From the NCBI RefSeq assembly GCF_040529065.1, contig NZ_CP132343.1, forward strand, positions 3,162,001 to 3,226,000: a stretch of DNA of 64,000 nucleotides, given 5' to 3'. A program made the translations under genes and the position numbers. Positions 1 to 8,776 of the stretch are shown here, piece after piece. The notes beneath the pieces were generated by a model. That model ran no database searches and was not told the DNA's origin. It was given only the letters and a program-made list of their open reading frames with translations. Positions within the stretch are counted from its first letter, which is position 1. Each line of letters opens with the position of its first letter. This DNA comes from Xanthomonas sacchari. Its GTDB lineage: Bacteria > Pseudomonadota > Gammaproteobacteria > Xanthomonadales > Xanthomonadaceae.

Positions 1-494
1 CCGCGGTGCGCTACCCGCGCGGCACCGGCCCCGGGATCGCGCCGGGGAGCACGCTGGACACCCTGCCGATTGGCAAGGCCCAGCTGCGCGCTCAGGGCCA
101 CAGCGTGGCGCTGCTGGCGTTCGGCGCGACCCTGGCGGCGGCCGAACAGGTCGGCCGCGAGCTCGGCCTGAGCGTGGTCAACATGCGCTTCGTCAAGCCG
201 CTGGACCGCACCCTGCTGCTGGAACTGGCGCAGAGCCACGAAGGCTTCGTGACCATCGAGGACAACGTGGTGGCCGGCGGTGCCGGCTCCGGCGTGGCCG
301 AACTGTTCAACGCCGAAGGCGTGCTGCGCCCGGTGCTGCACTTGGGCCTGCCCGACGCGTTCCAGCACCACGCCAGCCGCGAGCAATTGCTCGCCGAAGC
401 CGGCATCGACGCCGCCGGCATCCGCGCCGCGGTACTGAAGCGCTGGCCGCAACTGGGCACCAGCGCCAGCGCACCGCGCACTGCGGCAGGCTGA
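1..494 (+). CDS. dxs: 1-deoxy-D-xylulose-5-phosphate synthase, C-terminal part (left-truncated)
   Basis: This is the 3' end of a thiamine-diphosphate enzyme that condenses pyruvate and glyceraldehyde 3-phosphate in the cytoplasm, the first step of the MEP isoprenoid pathway. The visible ~164 residues are the last part of the transketolase-like pyrimidine domain (AVRYPRG near base 3) and the complete C-terminal domain, with the family motifs [20 protein letters not shown] and [10 protein letters not shown]. The reading frame is open to the left edge, so the start lies outside. The gene converges on gumN and is followed by a hairpin with a short T-rich tail. MEP-derived isoprenoids supply the polyprenol carrier used by the neighbouring gum pathway, but nothing here shows co-regulation. 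Confidence in the family is high. Confidence 0.95.
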   Translation, partial: AVRYPRGTGPGIAPGSTLDTLPIGKAQLRAQGHSVALLAFGATLAAAEQVGRELGLSVVNMRFVKPLDRTLLLELAQSHEGFVTIEDNVVAGGAGSGVAELFNAEGVLRPVLHLGLPDAFQHHASREQLLAEAGIDAAGIRAAVLKRWPQLGTSASAPRTAAG

Positions 495-508
495 CCGCCG
501 CGGTCACC

Positions 509-549
509 GGAGACGGCACGGCGTCAGCGCATGCCGTCTCCGCTTGTTT
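509..549 (+). terminator. Probable rho-independent terminator of dxs
   Basis: Fifteen bases after the dxs stop there is a perfect 10-bp inverted repeat (GGAGACGGCA at 509-518, TGCCGTCTCC at 532-541) with a 13-base loop, followed by GCTTGTTTG. The T tract is short, so termination strength is uncertain. Confidence 0.65.
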
Positions 550-581
550 GCGCCTGCGCGCACGGCTCTGCATGCCCACCA

Positions 582-615
582 CGAGACGTGTCGTCCCATG
601 GGTCGACACGTCTCG
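582..615. terminator. Perfect 12-bp inverted repeat between convergent dxs and gumN
   Basis: Arms CGAGACGTGTCG (582-593) and CGACACGTCTCG (604-615) enclose a 10-base loop, 9 bases past the gumN stop. There is no clear T run on either strand. A barrier between convergent transcripts is the simplest reading, but a protein-binding site is also possible. Confidence 0.45.
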
Positions 616-623
616 CGTACACG

Positions 624-1691
624 CTAAGGCGCGATCACCTCGGCGCCGCTGGCGCGTAGCCGATCCAGCGGCCCACCCGACTCCTGCAGGGTCTGCATCG
701 GCAACGCCGCGAAACTGGAACGATTCTGCGCCAGCGCCCGCTCGGCTTCGCGCAGCCAGGCCGCCATCGCCCGCTGGCGCACATCGCCCAGGCCCAGCTT
801 GCGCGCGATCGCCGCTTCGCCGACCGCATCCAGGCAGATCCGGTACTGGTCGTTGGCCGGCAGCGTGGCCAGCGTATCCAGATCGCCCTCGGACCAGGCG
901 TTAGCGCGCTGGCGCATCGTCTCCAGGTCGCGATCGATAACCTGCAGCGTGCGGGCGAAACAGGCACTGTCGTTGAGCGAGGTCGCCCGAAATTCCTGCA
1001 GCGCGCGCTTGGCGTCGGGGATCTTGACCTCCACCACCACCGGCACGATCGGCACCCTGGCGCGCTTGGCCGCTCGCTCGATCACCGGCTGCACCACGCT
1101 GCCCTGGCTCAGGCCGGAGGTGCGCATCGCCGCCTCGTACAGTTCCTGCGCCGCGAACACCGGCCGCCAGCGTTCCACGCTGGCATCGCGGCCCAGGTAA
1201 CGTGCCTTCAGCGGCAGCCAGCGCGCATACAGGTCAGGCGGCAGCACCTGCTGCAGGGTGCGGTCATCGGGATTGCGCCGCGCCTTGAGCAGGGACGGCA
1301 GCAGCATCAAGCTGCGGAACATGCCCAGGCCCGAGTCCAGGGTGACGCTCGGCGCTGCGATCACTTCCTGCGACTGGGCGATCACCCGCTCCACTTCGCC
1401 CGATTCCCACTGCATGCGCTTGGGCAGCGGCGACACCGTGCCGAGGATCCACAACACGTGATCGCCGCGGCGGACCTGCCACAGGCCCGGGCCGGGCTGG
1501 CGCCCGCTCACCAGCACCGCTTCCAGGTCGACCACCGGTGGGTTCGCCGGCGCGACCGGCTGCGCGGTCTGGGCCTGCACGATGGGCACAGTTGCCGCCA
1601 GCAAGGCCGCGACCAGGCACACCACCGGGCCGCGCCGGCGCGCGATGGTTCTCTGGACAATCGCCGCGCGCGCCGCGCTCGGTCCCGGCAT
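624..1691 (-). CDS. gumN: GumN, TraB/PrgY/GumN-family protein
   Basis: 355 residues. A hydrophobic N-terminal segment (about residues 20-41, ending VQA) looks like a signal peptide. The rest fits the TraB/PrgY/GumN family: LWILGTVSPLPKRMQW, conserved acidic and aromatic patches, and the central RTLQQVLPPDLYARWLPL. The family resembles metal-dependent proteases or hydrolases. GumN has no established enzymatic step in xanthan synthesis. The ATG shares one base (TGATG) with the stop of the upstream cupin gene, so the two are probably co-transcribed. In X. campestris gumN follows gumM directly; here the cupin gene separates them. No gumO or gumP follows, since dxs comes next on the opposite strand. 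The family call is good; the role is unknown. Confidence 0.8.
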   Translation of the reverse strand: MPGPSAARAAIVQRTIARRRGPVVCLVAALLAATVPIVQAQTAQPVAPANPPVVDLEAVLVSGRQPGPGLWQVRRGDHVLWILGTVSPLPKRMQWESGEVERVIAQSQEVIAAPSVTLDSGLGMFRSLMLLPSLLKARRNPDDRTLQQVLPPDLYARWLPLKARYLGRDASVERWRPVFAAQELYEAAMRTSGLSQGSVVQPVIERAAKRARVPIVPVVVEVKIPDAKRALQEFRATSLNDSACFARTLQVIDRDLETMRQRANAWSEGDLDTLATLPANDQYRICLDAVGEAAIARKLGLGDVRQRAMAAWLREAERALAQNRSSFAALPMQTLQESGGPLDRLRASGAEVIAP

Positions 1692-2161
1692 CAGTCCGCC
1701 AGTTTCGGCAGGTGCGCCGCCAGCGGATCGGCCGCGGCCAACAGTTCGAAGCGCTCCCACAGGAAGCCCGGCGCCACCACGCAGCGCACCAGGCAATAGT
1801 CGGCCAGCGGCCGCGCCGCCTGCCAGGTGCCCGCTGCGATCACCACCGAGGGCATGCCGCCGCGCTCGCTGGCGTCCAGCCGGTAGCGCTGCAGACCGTG
1901 GTTCGGGTCGAAGCCGAACAGTTCCAGCGCCCCGCCCTCTTCCCATTGCCAGGTCTCGTCGGCATCGATGCGGTGCCAGTTGCTGACCTCGCCGCGCTCC
2001 AGCAGGAAGCGGATCGCGGTGCAGGCCGGGCGCAGCGTCTGCGCATGCTGCACCGTCAGGGCCGAGGTATGCACGCGCGCATAGCGTCCGCCCTCCGGGT
2101 GCGGCAGCAGCGACAGGTCGCGCACCAGGGCGGCGATTCGGAAGGCGGCGGCGCTGGACAT
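1691..2161 (-). CDS. Cupin-5 (DUF985) family protein
   Basis: 156 residues forming one small cupin barrel. The family hallmarks are LLPHPEGGRYARVHTS near the N-terminus, then TAIRFLLERGEVSNWHRIDADETW with the usual His/Asp/Glu pattern, and a C-terminal VVAPGFLWERFELL. Members are soluble and presumed to bind a metal or a small ligand; some are annotated as sugar-epimerase-like without proof. It lies 74 bases downstream of gumM and overlaps the gumN start by one base, so it has been inserted between two genes that are neighbours in X. campestris. No link to exopolysaccharide is shown by the sequence itself. Confidence 0.8.
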   Translation of the reverse strand: MSSAAAFRIAALVRDLSLLPHPEGGRYARVHTSALTVQHAQTLRPACTAIRFLLERGEVSNWHRIDADETWQWEEGGALELFGFDPNHGLQRYRLDASERGGMPSVVIAAGTWQAARPLADYCLVRCVVAPGFLWERFELLAAADPLAAHLPKLAD

Positions 2162-2235
2162 GCGTCCAGTCTAATCCCGGGCATGGCCATGCGAATGTCA
2201 GGCAACGCCCTTTTGTCGGCGACAGCCGGTCGGCG

Positions 2236-3027
2236 TCACGAGGGGCGCAGCGAGTCCCGGACAGGCGGCGTGGCGCCCAGGTGTCGGCCGTGGCGCAGGC
2301 ACACGGCGAAGAACACCAGCAGATCCCAGCTGTAGCGCTTGAGCAGGCGCCGCGGCTCGCGCAGCAGGCGATAGATCCATTCCATGCGCAGCCGGCGCAC
2401 CCAGGCCGGCGCGCGCCGCGCGGTGCCGGACAGGAAGTCCAGCAACGCGCCCACGCCGAACGCCAGCGGCACCTGCAGTTGCGCCGCGTGCTGCAGCAGC
2501 CAGCGCTCCTGCAGCGGATTGCCGAACGCCACCAGCAGTACGTCGGCGCCGCTGGCGTTGATGCGCGCGGCCAGGCCGGCGCCGGCGGCGGCGAACTCGG
2601 CATAGCCGTCGCAGGTGCCGACCACCTCCTGCCCCAGCGTCTGCCGCAAGGTCTGCGCCGCGGTGTCGGCCACGCCGGGACGGCCGCCGAGCAGGAAGAA
2701 GCGCAGCGGCCGCGGGCTCTGCCGGCACAGCGCCGGAATCAGGTCGGTGCCGTTGAGGTTGCCGGCGAAGCGGCGGCCGTGCACCAGCAGCGCGCCCAGG
2801 TCCATGCCGATGCCGTCGTTGACGATGCACACCTCCGGCGCGGCCAGTTGCGCACGCAGGGCCTGGCACTGCACCACGAAGTTGGTGTTGGCGAAGAACA
2901 CCTGGCGGCGCTCGCCACGCGCCAGCGCCTGCAGCAAACTGGCGACGAAATCGGCTTCGGTGCTGCGCAGGATCGGATAGCCGCCCAGTGCCAACACCTC
3001 GCCCGCCGCGCGCTCACCAGAGGTCAT
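2236..3027 (-). CDS. gumM: GumM, beta-1,4-glucosyltransferase (WecG/TagA/CpsF family, GT26)
   Basis: 263 residues. It adds the terminal-region sugar to the lipid-linked repeat; in X. campestris GumM transfers the second glucose to polyprenyl-PP-glucose at the cytoplasmic face. WecG/TagA family motifs are plain: VFFANTNFVVQCQALR, NDGIGMDLGALL, GNLNGTDLIPALC, and the C-terminal VAFGNPLQERWLLQH and GVGALLDFLSGTARRAPAW. The ATG at 3027 gives the family length and overlaps the end of gumL by 14 bases, so the two are translationally coupled. It is the last of the contiguous gum biosynthetic genes before the cupin gene. Confidence 0.92.
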   Translation of the reverse strand: MTSGERAAGEVLALGGYPILRSTEADFVASLLQALARGERRQVFFANTNFVVQCQALRAQLAAPEVCIVNDGIGMDLGALLVHGRRFAGNLNGTDLIPALCRQSPRPLRFFLLGGRPGVADTAAQTLRQTLGQEVVGTCDGYAEFAAAGAGLAARINASGADVLLVAFGNPLQERWLLQHAAQLQVPLAFGVGALLDFLSGTARRAPAWVRRLRMEWIYRLLREPRRLLKRYSWDLLVFFAVCLRHGRHLGATPPVRDSLRPS

Positions 3028-3805
3028 GCGGAAAGCTCTCCAGCAGGCCGCGCTGCACCGCGGCCAGGTCGAACACGGTATTGCCGCCCAGCGCGATGCA
3101 TTCCTCCACCGTCTGCCCGGCATGCCAGCGGCTGCGGCCGGTGCCCGCGTAATAGTCGTCGTACTTGAAGCGGTCCTCGCCGTTGCCCCAGTCCAGGTAC
3201 ACCGACGGCACGCCATAGGCTTCGGCCAGGATCAGCCCGTGCAGGGAACTGGACACGACCAGTTCGGCGCCGAGCAGTTGCCGCACGAACGCGGCCGGCT
3301 GGCGGTTCGGCAGCACCAGGTGTTCCTTGTACTGCGCATACTTGTCCAGGGATTCGTTGAAGTGCGGCACCACCATGACCGGCCGCCGTGCCGGCGGCGG
3401 CGCGAGCGCCTCGCGCGGGAAGAACAACGGCATCAGCAGGCCCGGATCGCCGTACACCTCCGGCACCTGCAGGCCGCGCTCGCGCAGGAAAGCGCGGGTC
3501 TTGGGCCCGCGCACGGCACGCACGTCGAGCTGGCGGAAGGTATGGCGGTCGGCGGGGATCTTGCCGTTGACGCCGCTGCCCCACACGGTGTCGCCGTCGC
3601 GGGCGAAATGCAGCACCGAGCCGATCGCGATCAGCCGCGTGCGCTTGTCGCGCTTGTCCAGCAGGGTACGGTCGCGCTGGCCGAGCACGTTGGAGACGAT
3701 GATCTTGGAGAGATGATCGCCGACGTTGATCTCGCCATTCTTCGGCTTCCACCAGAACAGCGCCCGGCGCTCTTGGTAATCGATCCATTTTTGCAATGCG
3801 GACAT
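3014..3805 (-). CDS. gumL: GumL, pyruvyl (ketal pyruvate) transferase
   Basis: 263 residues, close to the ~264 of X. campestris GumL. It attaches a pyruvate ketal, from phosphoenolpyruvate, to the outer mannose of the xanthan side chain. It fits the polysaccharide pyruvyl transferase family: an N-terminal WWKPKNGEINVGDHLSKII, VRGPKTRAFL, VYGDPGLLMPLFF, and a SSSLHGLILAEAYGVPSVYL segment that is typical of the family's C-terminal half. It starts at ATG 3805 behind AAGGAGG-like bases and ends inside the gumM start region. It follows gumK after about 50 bases that hold a weak 7-bp hairpin (3839-3855). Confidence 0.92.
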   Translation of the reverse strand: MSALQKWIDYQERRALFWWKPKNGEINVGDHLSKIIVSNVLGQRDRTLLDKRDKRTRLIAIGSVLHFARDGDTVWGSGVNGKIPADRHTFRQLDVRAVRGPKTRAFLRERGLQVPEVYGDPGLLMPLFFPREALAPPPARRPVMVVPHFNESLDKYAQYKEHLVLPNRQPAAFVRQLLGAELVVSSSLHGLILAEAYGVPSVYLDWGNGEDRFKYDDYYAGTGRSRWHAGQTVEECIALGGNTVFDLAAVQRGLLESFPHDLW

Positions 3806-3857
3806 CGGTCCTCCTTGGTTGCGCGGGATGTAAGGCAGACACGCCGGCGGCGTGTGT

Positions 3858-5045
3858 TCAGGCAGTGCGGTCGGCGAACAGGCGTGTCTCCGGGTAGGCG
3901 GCCGGGTCCAGCACCCGGTCGGTGGTGTCGGACCAGCTCAGGCACTGGCGATGGCGCACGTGCGGCGCCTGCAGCGCCTGCCCGATCGCGGCGACGATCG
4001 ACGCCTCATCGCCCGGGGTGTAGCCGAAGCGCGACGGATAGCGGCCGACCACGGCATTGGGGCACACCGCCGGCAGGCCGAAGAAGTCGTACTGCAGCAG
4101 CTTCATCGAACTGTCGGCCAGATACGCCGGCACCTGCTCGGACGCGTACGGGGCGATGCCGAAGCGCGCGTGCTTGATGTAGCGGATGGTCTCGGCGTGC
4201 TTCATCTCGCCGTACACCACCACGTTGTCGCCATAGCCCGGCGCGCGGCCCATGCCCGAGCCGATCACATGGAACGTGACCTGCGGAAAGGCGCGGCTGG
4301 CGGCGACGAAGAACGCGGGATCGAACAGCATCGAGCCCACCGCCACCGCATGGATGCCCTCGCCGTACGGCGAGGGGTCGCCGAGCGTGTGCAGGTCGTG
4401 GTCCACGCCATGGCCGACGTGGTACACGTTGTGGCGGCTGGCGACCTCCTCGGCCATCGCCGGCGACACCAGCGCGATCACGTCCAGGCTCGGCGCCACG
4501 CGGTCGAACTCGCGCTCGATGTAGTCGGCGACGTTGATCGTGCTCAAGCCGTCGGAGGCGCGATACACCTTGCGTGCGGTCGGGTTGATCCGCGCCGCCA
4601 GCGCGATGAAGGCCACCGCGATGCCGCTCTCGAACACGATCACGTCGGCCTCGCGCATCCAGCGGATCAGCGTGGCCGGCGCGCGCGCCGCGTAGACCTT
4701 GAACATCAGGTCTTCCAGCGGCCGCAGCCAGCGCCGCCGAGTGTTGAACGGATGCAGCAGCGCGCGCCACAGGTAGCAGTCCACGCCGTTGTGGCGGACC
4801 ACCTGGTTGGCGGTGGCGTCCAGCGGCAGGCGCAGGTCGCCCTTGAGCCGCGACAGCAGGCTGTAGCGCAGCGAAAAGAACCGCGTGGTGCCGCGCTTGG
4901 CCAGTTCATCGGCGATGAAATGGATGTTGGCGCGGCGCGGTGTGCGGTAGTCGTGCGCCGACAGCACCAGATAGCACGGCGCACGCCCGCTGGTGGCCGC
5001 GGCCGGTGCCGATGCGGGCAGCGCCGCTGCGGAAGAATCGCTCAT
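3858..5045 (-). CDS. gumK: GumK, glucuronosyltransferase (GT70)
   Basis: 395 residues. GumK transfers glucuronic acid from UDP-GlcA to the lipid-linked trisaccharide at the inner membrane. Recognisable segments are [20 protein letters not shown] near residue 30, [20 protein letters not shown] near 161-180 and [20 protein letters not shown] towards the C-terminus. D165 in ASDGL probably corresponds to the catalytic aspartate reported in X. campestris GumK. The first ~20 residues are Ala/Ser-rich and variable, so a later start is possible. It lies between gumJ and gumL on the same strand with short gaps, as expected for the gum operon. Confidence 0.93.
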   Translation of the reverse strand: MSDSSAAALPASAPAAATSGRAPCYLVLSAHDYRTPRRANIHFIADELAKRGTTRFFSLRYSLLSRLKGDLRLPLDATANQVVRHNGVDCYLWRALLHPFNTRRRWLRPLEDLMFKVYAARAPATLIRWMREADVIVFESGIAVAFIALAARINPTARKVYRASDGLSTINVADYIEREFDRVAPSLDVIALVSPAMAEEVASRHNVYHVGHGVDHDLHTLGDPSPYGEGIHAVAVGSMLFDPAFFVAASRAFPQVTFHVIGSGMGRAPGYGDNVVVYGEMKHAETIRYIKHARFGIAPYASEQVPAYLADSSMKLLQYDFFGLPAVCPNAVVGRYPSRFGYTPGDEASIVAAIGQALQAPHVRHRQCLSWSDTTDRVLDPAAYPETRLFADRTA

Positions 5046-5097
5046 GCGCTCGCTCCTGCGCGGAATGAAGGAAAGGAAAGACGCGGCCGGCCGACGC

Positions 5098-6600
5098 TCA
5101 TCGGGCTCCCCGTGCCTGGCGCAACAGCGTGCGCATCTGCAGGATAGCCAACACGTCGCGGCGGAACGCCGGCCACAGCGCGAACACCAGCAAGCCGGAC
5201 AGCGCCATCGCCACGGCGCCGACGATCAGCTGCATCCACAGCGACGCGCCGCCCCACTGCTGCGCGGCCAGGTAGGCGGCGACGCCGCAGACGCCATAGC
5301 CGAGCACCGCGCGCAAGGCGTTGTTGAACAGCTCCCAGGCCGGAATCTGCGGCGCGATGCGCGCGATCCAGATCACCGACAGCGGCCACATCACCAGCAG
5401 ACCCAGCGTGTAGCCCACGGTCACGCCCATCACGCCCCACAGCGAGCCGGCGAAGATGCAGGCGATCAGCATCACCCGCCCCACCACCGAGTACACCAGT
5501 TGTTGGCGCATCAGGCCCAGCGCCAGGAACACCCAGTAGGTGGCGTAGGATGCGGTCTGGAAGATGCCGCCGAGGGTCAGCACCTGGAACAGCGGCACCG
5601 CCGGCCGCCACTGTTCGCCCAGCACCAGCACGATCAGCGGCATCGCCAGCGCGCAGGCGCAGGAAAACAGCGCCACGATCAGGTGCACCATCACCGTCTG
5701 CCCGCGCAGCAGGAAGTTGCCGAAGCGCGGCGGATCGTCCTGCAACTGCGACAGCACCGGCAGCGCCACCGAAGTGGCCGGCGCGTTGATCTGGTTCAGC
5801 GGCATCATCAACAGCTGGAACGCGCGGTTGTACAGGCCCAGCGCTTCGGCGCCGATGCGGTGGCCGATGATCACCTGGCCGACGTTGCGGCTGGCGTAGC
5901 CGAGCAACTGCGCCGCCATCAGGTTCCAGCCGAAGCTCAGGAAGGTGCGCATCGGCGCATCGCGCCGGTAGCCGCGCGGCAGCCAGCGCGCGCAGGCGCC
6001 AGCGATCAGCAGATTGACCAGTGCCTGCACCACCTGCTGCCAGACCAGCGCCCAGTAGCCGTAGCCGGCCAGGGCCACGCCGACGCCGGCCAGCAGGCCC
6101 AGCACCTGCGCGCCGACGTCGCTCAGCGAGACCTGACCGAAGCGCAGCGCACGGCTCAGGTGCGCGCGGTACTGCGTGGTCATGCCGTTGAGCAGGAAGG
6201 TCACCGCCAGCGCCTGGGAAATGCCGAGCAGGGCCGGCTCGCGGTAGAAGTGCGCGATCCACGACGAGGACAGGAACACCACGATCGCCAGCGCCAGACC
6301 GATGCCGCTGTTGATCCAGAACAGGTTGTCGCGCTGCTCGCGGCTGACGTGCTTGGCCTGGATCGCCGCCGAGGACAGGCCGAAGTCGCGCAGGATCTCG
6401 GCCATGCCGACGATCGCCGTCACCATCGCCATCAGGCCGTAGTCGTAGGGCGTCAGCAGCCGCGCCAGCAGAATGATGCCGCCGAACTGCACCACCATCT
6501 TGGCCAGCTGCCCGGCCATGGTCACCGCTGCGCCGCCGGCGGCGCGGGCGCCCAATCCGGGTTGCGGCGCTGCCGGCCGCGGGGTCTCGGCGCTGCTCAT
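5098..6600 (-). CDS. gumJ: GumJ, lipid-linked oligosaccharide flippase (Wzx/MATE-like)
   Basis: 500 residues, about 12-14 hydrophobic segments. It belongs to the polysaccharide-biosynthesis (MOP superfamily) exporters: an N-terminal [20 protein letters not shown] helix, [40 protein letters not shown], and [18 protein letters not shown] in the middle. GumJ is taken to flip the finished pentasaccharide-PP-polyprenol to the periplasmic face. Its ATG overlaps the gumI stop by 4 bases (ATGA), so it is translationally coupled. About 50 bases separate it from gumK. Confidence 0.92.
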   Translation of the reverse strand: MSSAETPRPAAPQPGLGARAAGGAAVTMAGQLAKMVVQFGGIILLARLLTPYDYGLMAMVTAIVGMAEILRDFGLSSAAIQAKHVSREQRDNLFWINSGIGLALAIVVFLSSSWIAHFYREPALLGISQALAVTFLLNGMTTQYRAHLSRALRFGQVSLSDVGAQVLGLLAGVGVALAGYGYWALVWQQVVQALVNLLIAGACARWLPRGYRRDAPMRTFLSFGWNLMAAQLLGYASRNVGQVIIGHRIGAEALGLYNRAFQLLMMPLNQINAPATSVALPVLSQLQDDPPRFGNFLLRGQTVMVHLIVALFSCACALAMPLIVLVLGEQWRPAVPLFQVLTLGGIFQTASYATYWVFLALGLMRQQLVYSVVGRVMLIACIFAGSLWGVMGVTVGYTLGLLVMWPLSVIWIARIAPQIPAWELFNNALRAVLGYGVCGVAAYLAAQQWGGASLWMQLIVGAVAMALSGLLVFALWPAFRRDVLAILQMRTLLRQARGAR

Positions 6601-7646
6601 GCGTCCTCCCCGCGGCGCGCGGTCAGCGCCTGCAGATAGCTGCGGTAATGCTGCAGACCGATGCCGTTCCAGTCGCGCCGCGACAGGTCCGGCACGGCGT
6701 CGGCGGGCAACTGCTGCGCGAGCGCCAGGGCCTGCGCCAGTTGCGCCGCATCCAGCTCGCCCTGGTACAGCTGCACCCACTGCGCGCCGACTTCGTCGAC
6801 GATGGCGGCATTGGCCTCGCTCCACGGCGCCAACACTGGGCGCGCCAGCGACAGCGCCAGCAGCAAGGTGCCGGAGTTGTGCATCTGCCGGTACGGCAGC
6901 ACCACCAGTTCGGCCTCGCCGACCTCCTGCGCCAGCACCGCGTCCTCCACGTACTGCAGGCGTGCACTGATCCGCGGGTCCGCGGCACAGGCGCGTTCGA
7001 CCACGCCGCGGATCTGCGCATCGATCGGGTTGCCGGCGATGCGCAGGCTGAGCTGGGGATCGGGCAATGCACCGAACGTCGCGATCAACGTCTCCACGCC
7101 CTTGTATGGGCGCAGCAGCCCGAAGTGCAGCAAGCGCCCGCGCACTCGCGGCGGTTGCGGCAGCGGCGCGTACCAGTCGCGGTAATGGCCGTGCAGGATG
7201 GTGTCGGTGGCCGGCGCGCGTTCGGGCGTGGTCGCATTGATGCGGATCCAGCGCGCGGTCTGGCGGTCGATCCAGCGCAGCAGCAGGCGTTCGCGCCAGC
7301 CCTTGTCCTCGTGCGGCGCCACGTTGTGCAGGGTGCGCACCAACGGCACGCCTGCCACACGCAGGCGCAGCAGCAACAGCGCGACGCAGGCCTGCTTGAC
7401 CAGCGTGCCGAGCGCGGTGCGATGCCGCAGCAGGTACTCCGGCCAATGCAGGTGCAGCACGTCGTAGCGCGACAGCAGCGCCGCGCGCATCGAGAAGAAG
7501 CGCAGTTGCACCTGCGGCGGCAGCGCCGCGTAGAGCTGTGTCAGGTAGGGATTGGTGGTCGCGGTCGGGCGCTCGGTGGACAGCAGCACGGTGACTGCCG
7601 GCGCAGTCTGCTCCGCCGCGCCGTGGCGCTGGCGCTCGCCGCTCAT
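6597..7646 (-). CDS. gumI: GumI, beta-mannosyltransferase (GT94)
   Basis: 349 residues, equal to the family length. GumI adds the outer mannose to the lipid-linked tetrasaccharide at the membrane. Segments that identify it include NPYLTQLYAAL, RYDVLHLHWPEYLL, RTLHNVAPHEDKGW, HFGLLRPYKGVETLI and LVVLPYRQMHNSGTLLLALS, in a GT-B-like two-domain layout. Both ends overlap neighbours by 4 bases: gumH ends across its ATG and its stop lies across the gumJ ATG. This tight packing supports one polycistronic unit. No membrane helix is obvious apart from a hydrophobic stretch near residue 95. Confidence 0.92.
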   Translation of the reverse strand: MSGERQRHGAAEQTAPAVTVLLSTERPTATTNPYLTQLYAALPPQVQLRFFSMRAALLSRYDVLHLHWPEYLLRHRTALGTLVKQACVALLLLRLRVAGVPLVRTLHNVAPHEDKGWRERLLLRWIDRQTARWIRINATTPERAPATDTILHGHYRDWYAPLPQPPRVRGRLLHFGLLRPYKGVETLIATFGALPDPQLSLRIAGNPIDAQIRGVVERACAADPRISARLQYVEDAVLAQEVGEAELVVLPYRQMHNSGTLLLALSLARPVLAPWSEANAAIVDEVGAQWVQLYQGELDAAQLAQALALAQQLPADAVPDLSRRDWNGIGLQHYRSYLQALTARRGEDA

Positions 7647-8776
7647 CGGCCGCCCTCCGCGCCGGCCAGCGCCAGGCGGTATTCGTCCAGATAGGCGCCG
7701 ACCACGCGGTCCCAGTCGTAGCGATGCGCATAGGCCATCGCCGCGGCGCGCTGCGCGGCGAAGTCCGCATCGGTGCCGGCGGCGAAGGCGCGCACCGTGG
7801 CCGCGGCCGCCTGCGGATCGGCCGGGTCGACCAGCACGCCCTGCCCCGACTCGCGCTGCAGGCGCGCGAACGGCGGAATGTCGCTGAGGATCGGCAGCAG
7901 TCCCGCGCTCATCGCTTCCACCGCGGCCAGGCCGAATCCCTCGTGCCGCGACAGGCACACGAAGTACTGCGCGCTGCCGAGCAACTGCGCCAGTTGCGCC
8001 TGGGTCGGCGCTACCTGCAGGCGCACCCGCTGCTGCAGGCCGCGCTCGGCGATCGCCTGCTGCAGGTCGGCCACGCTGAAGTCGTACTCGCGCCCGGCCA
8101 CGATCAATTGCCAGGCCGGATCCTGCGCGGCCAGCGCGCGCACCAGATCCAGGGTCTCCAGCAGGCCCTTGTTGACCGACCAGCGCCCGAAGTAGATCAG
8201 CGTACGTCCGGGCGTGGCGCTGCCCTGCCCGGCGAACTTGTCCACGTCCACCCCGTTCTCGATCACCCGCAGCCGCTGCGGCGCGACCACCTGCGAGAAC
8301 AGCCGGCCATCGTTCTCGCTGGTCGCCACCACCCGCGCATAGGCGAGCGCCGAGGTGCGGGTGAGGGTCTTGAACCAGAGCATCTTCAGGCGCGAGGCAT
8401 AGGTGGTGTGGAAGAAACCGCCATGGGTGGACACGATCATCGGCACACGGTGCAGCGGCCGGGTCAGGGCCAGGAAGTCGTAGAAGAAATCGATGCCGTG
8501 CACGTGCAGCAGATCCGCGCCGCGCACTGCTGACAGCACCGACGGCGCCAGCGGATAGCGCGAGGAACCGCGATACGGCAAGCGCACGATCGGGACGCCC
8601 TGGTGGCTGTCGCGCGACGCCAGACGCTGCTGCGGATCGGTGAACACCCGCTCCAGGCTCACCACTTCGACCTGGTCGCGGCCCTGCTGCAGATGGCGGC
8701 GCGCGATGTTCAGCACCACCTCCTCCATGCCGCCGACCGACGGATGGAACTGGCGCACCACATGCACCACCTTCAT
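7643..8776 (-). CDS. gumH: GumH, alpha-1,3-mannosyltransferase (GT4)
   Basis: 377 residues. GumH (AceA-type) transfers mannose from GDP-mannose to the lipid-linked cellobiose. It is a GT-B fold enzyme of family GT4: an N-terminal FHPSVGGMEEVVLNIARR glycine loop, LLHVHGIDFFYDFL, THGGFFHTTYASRLK, and a C-terminal nucleotide-sugar site with RHEGFGLAAVEAMSAG, where E279 and E287 form the EX7E motif. IYFGRWSVNKGL is also typical. The start at 8776 overlaps the stop of the upstream acyltransferase gene by 4 bases, and its end overlaps gumI. Confidence 0.94.
   Translation of the reverse strand: MKVVHVVRQFHPSVGGMEEVVLNIARRHLQQGRDQVEVVSLERVFTDPQQRLASRDSHQGVPIVRLPYRGSSRYPLAPSVLSAVRGADLLHVHGIDFFYDFLALTRPLHRVPMIVSTHGGFFHTTYASRLKMLWFKTLTRTSALAYARVVATSENDGRLFSQVVAPQRLRVIENGVDVDKFAGQGSATPGRTLIYFGRWSVNKGLLETLDLVRALAAQDPAWQLIVAGREYDFSVADLQQAIAERGLQQRVRLQVAPTQAQLAQLLGSAQYFVCLSRHEGFGLAAVEAMSAGLLPILSDIPPFARLQRESGQGVLVDPADPQAAAATVRAFAAGTDADFAAQRAAAMAYAHRYDWDRVVGAYLDEYRLALAGAEGGR

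Noticed and set aside
4993-6639. Long plus-strand open frame opposite gumJ/gumK
   Set aside because: It reads as low-complexity His/Gln/Arg/Ala sequence, typical of the antisense of GC-rich genes, and the minus strand carries clear family motifs. The same holds for frames at 9855-11348, 11095-13134, 16598-19189, 21060-23906, 25362-27170, 28249-30555 and 40469-42688.
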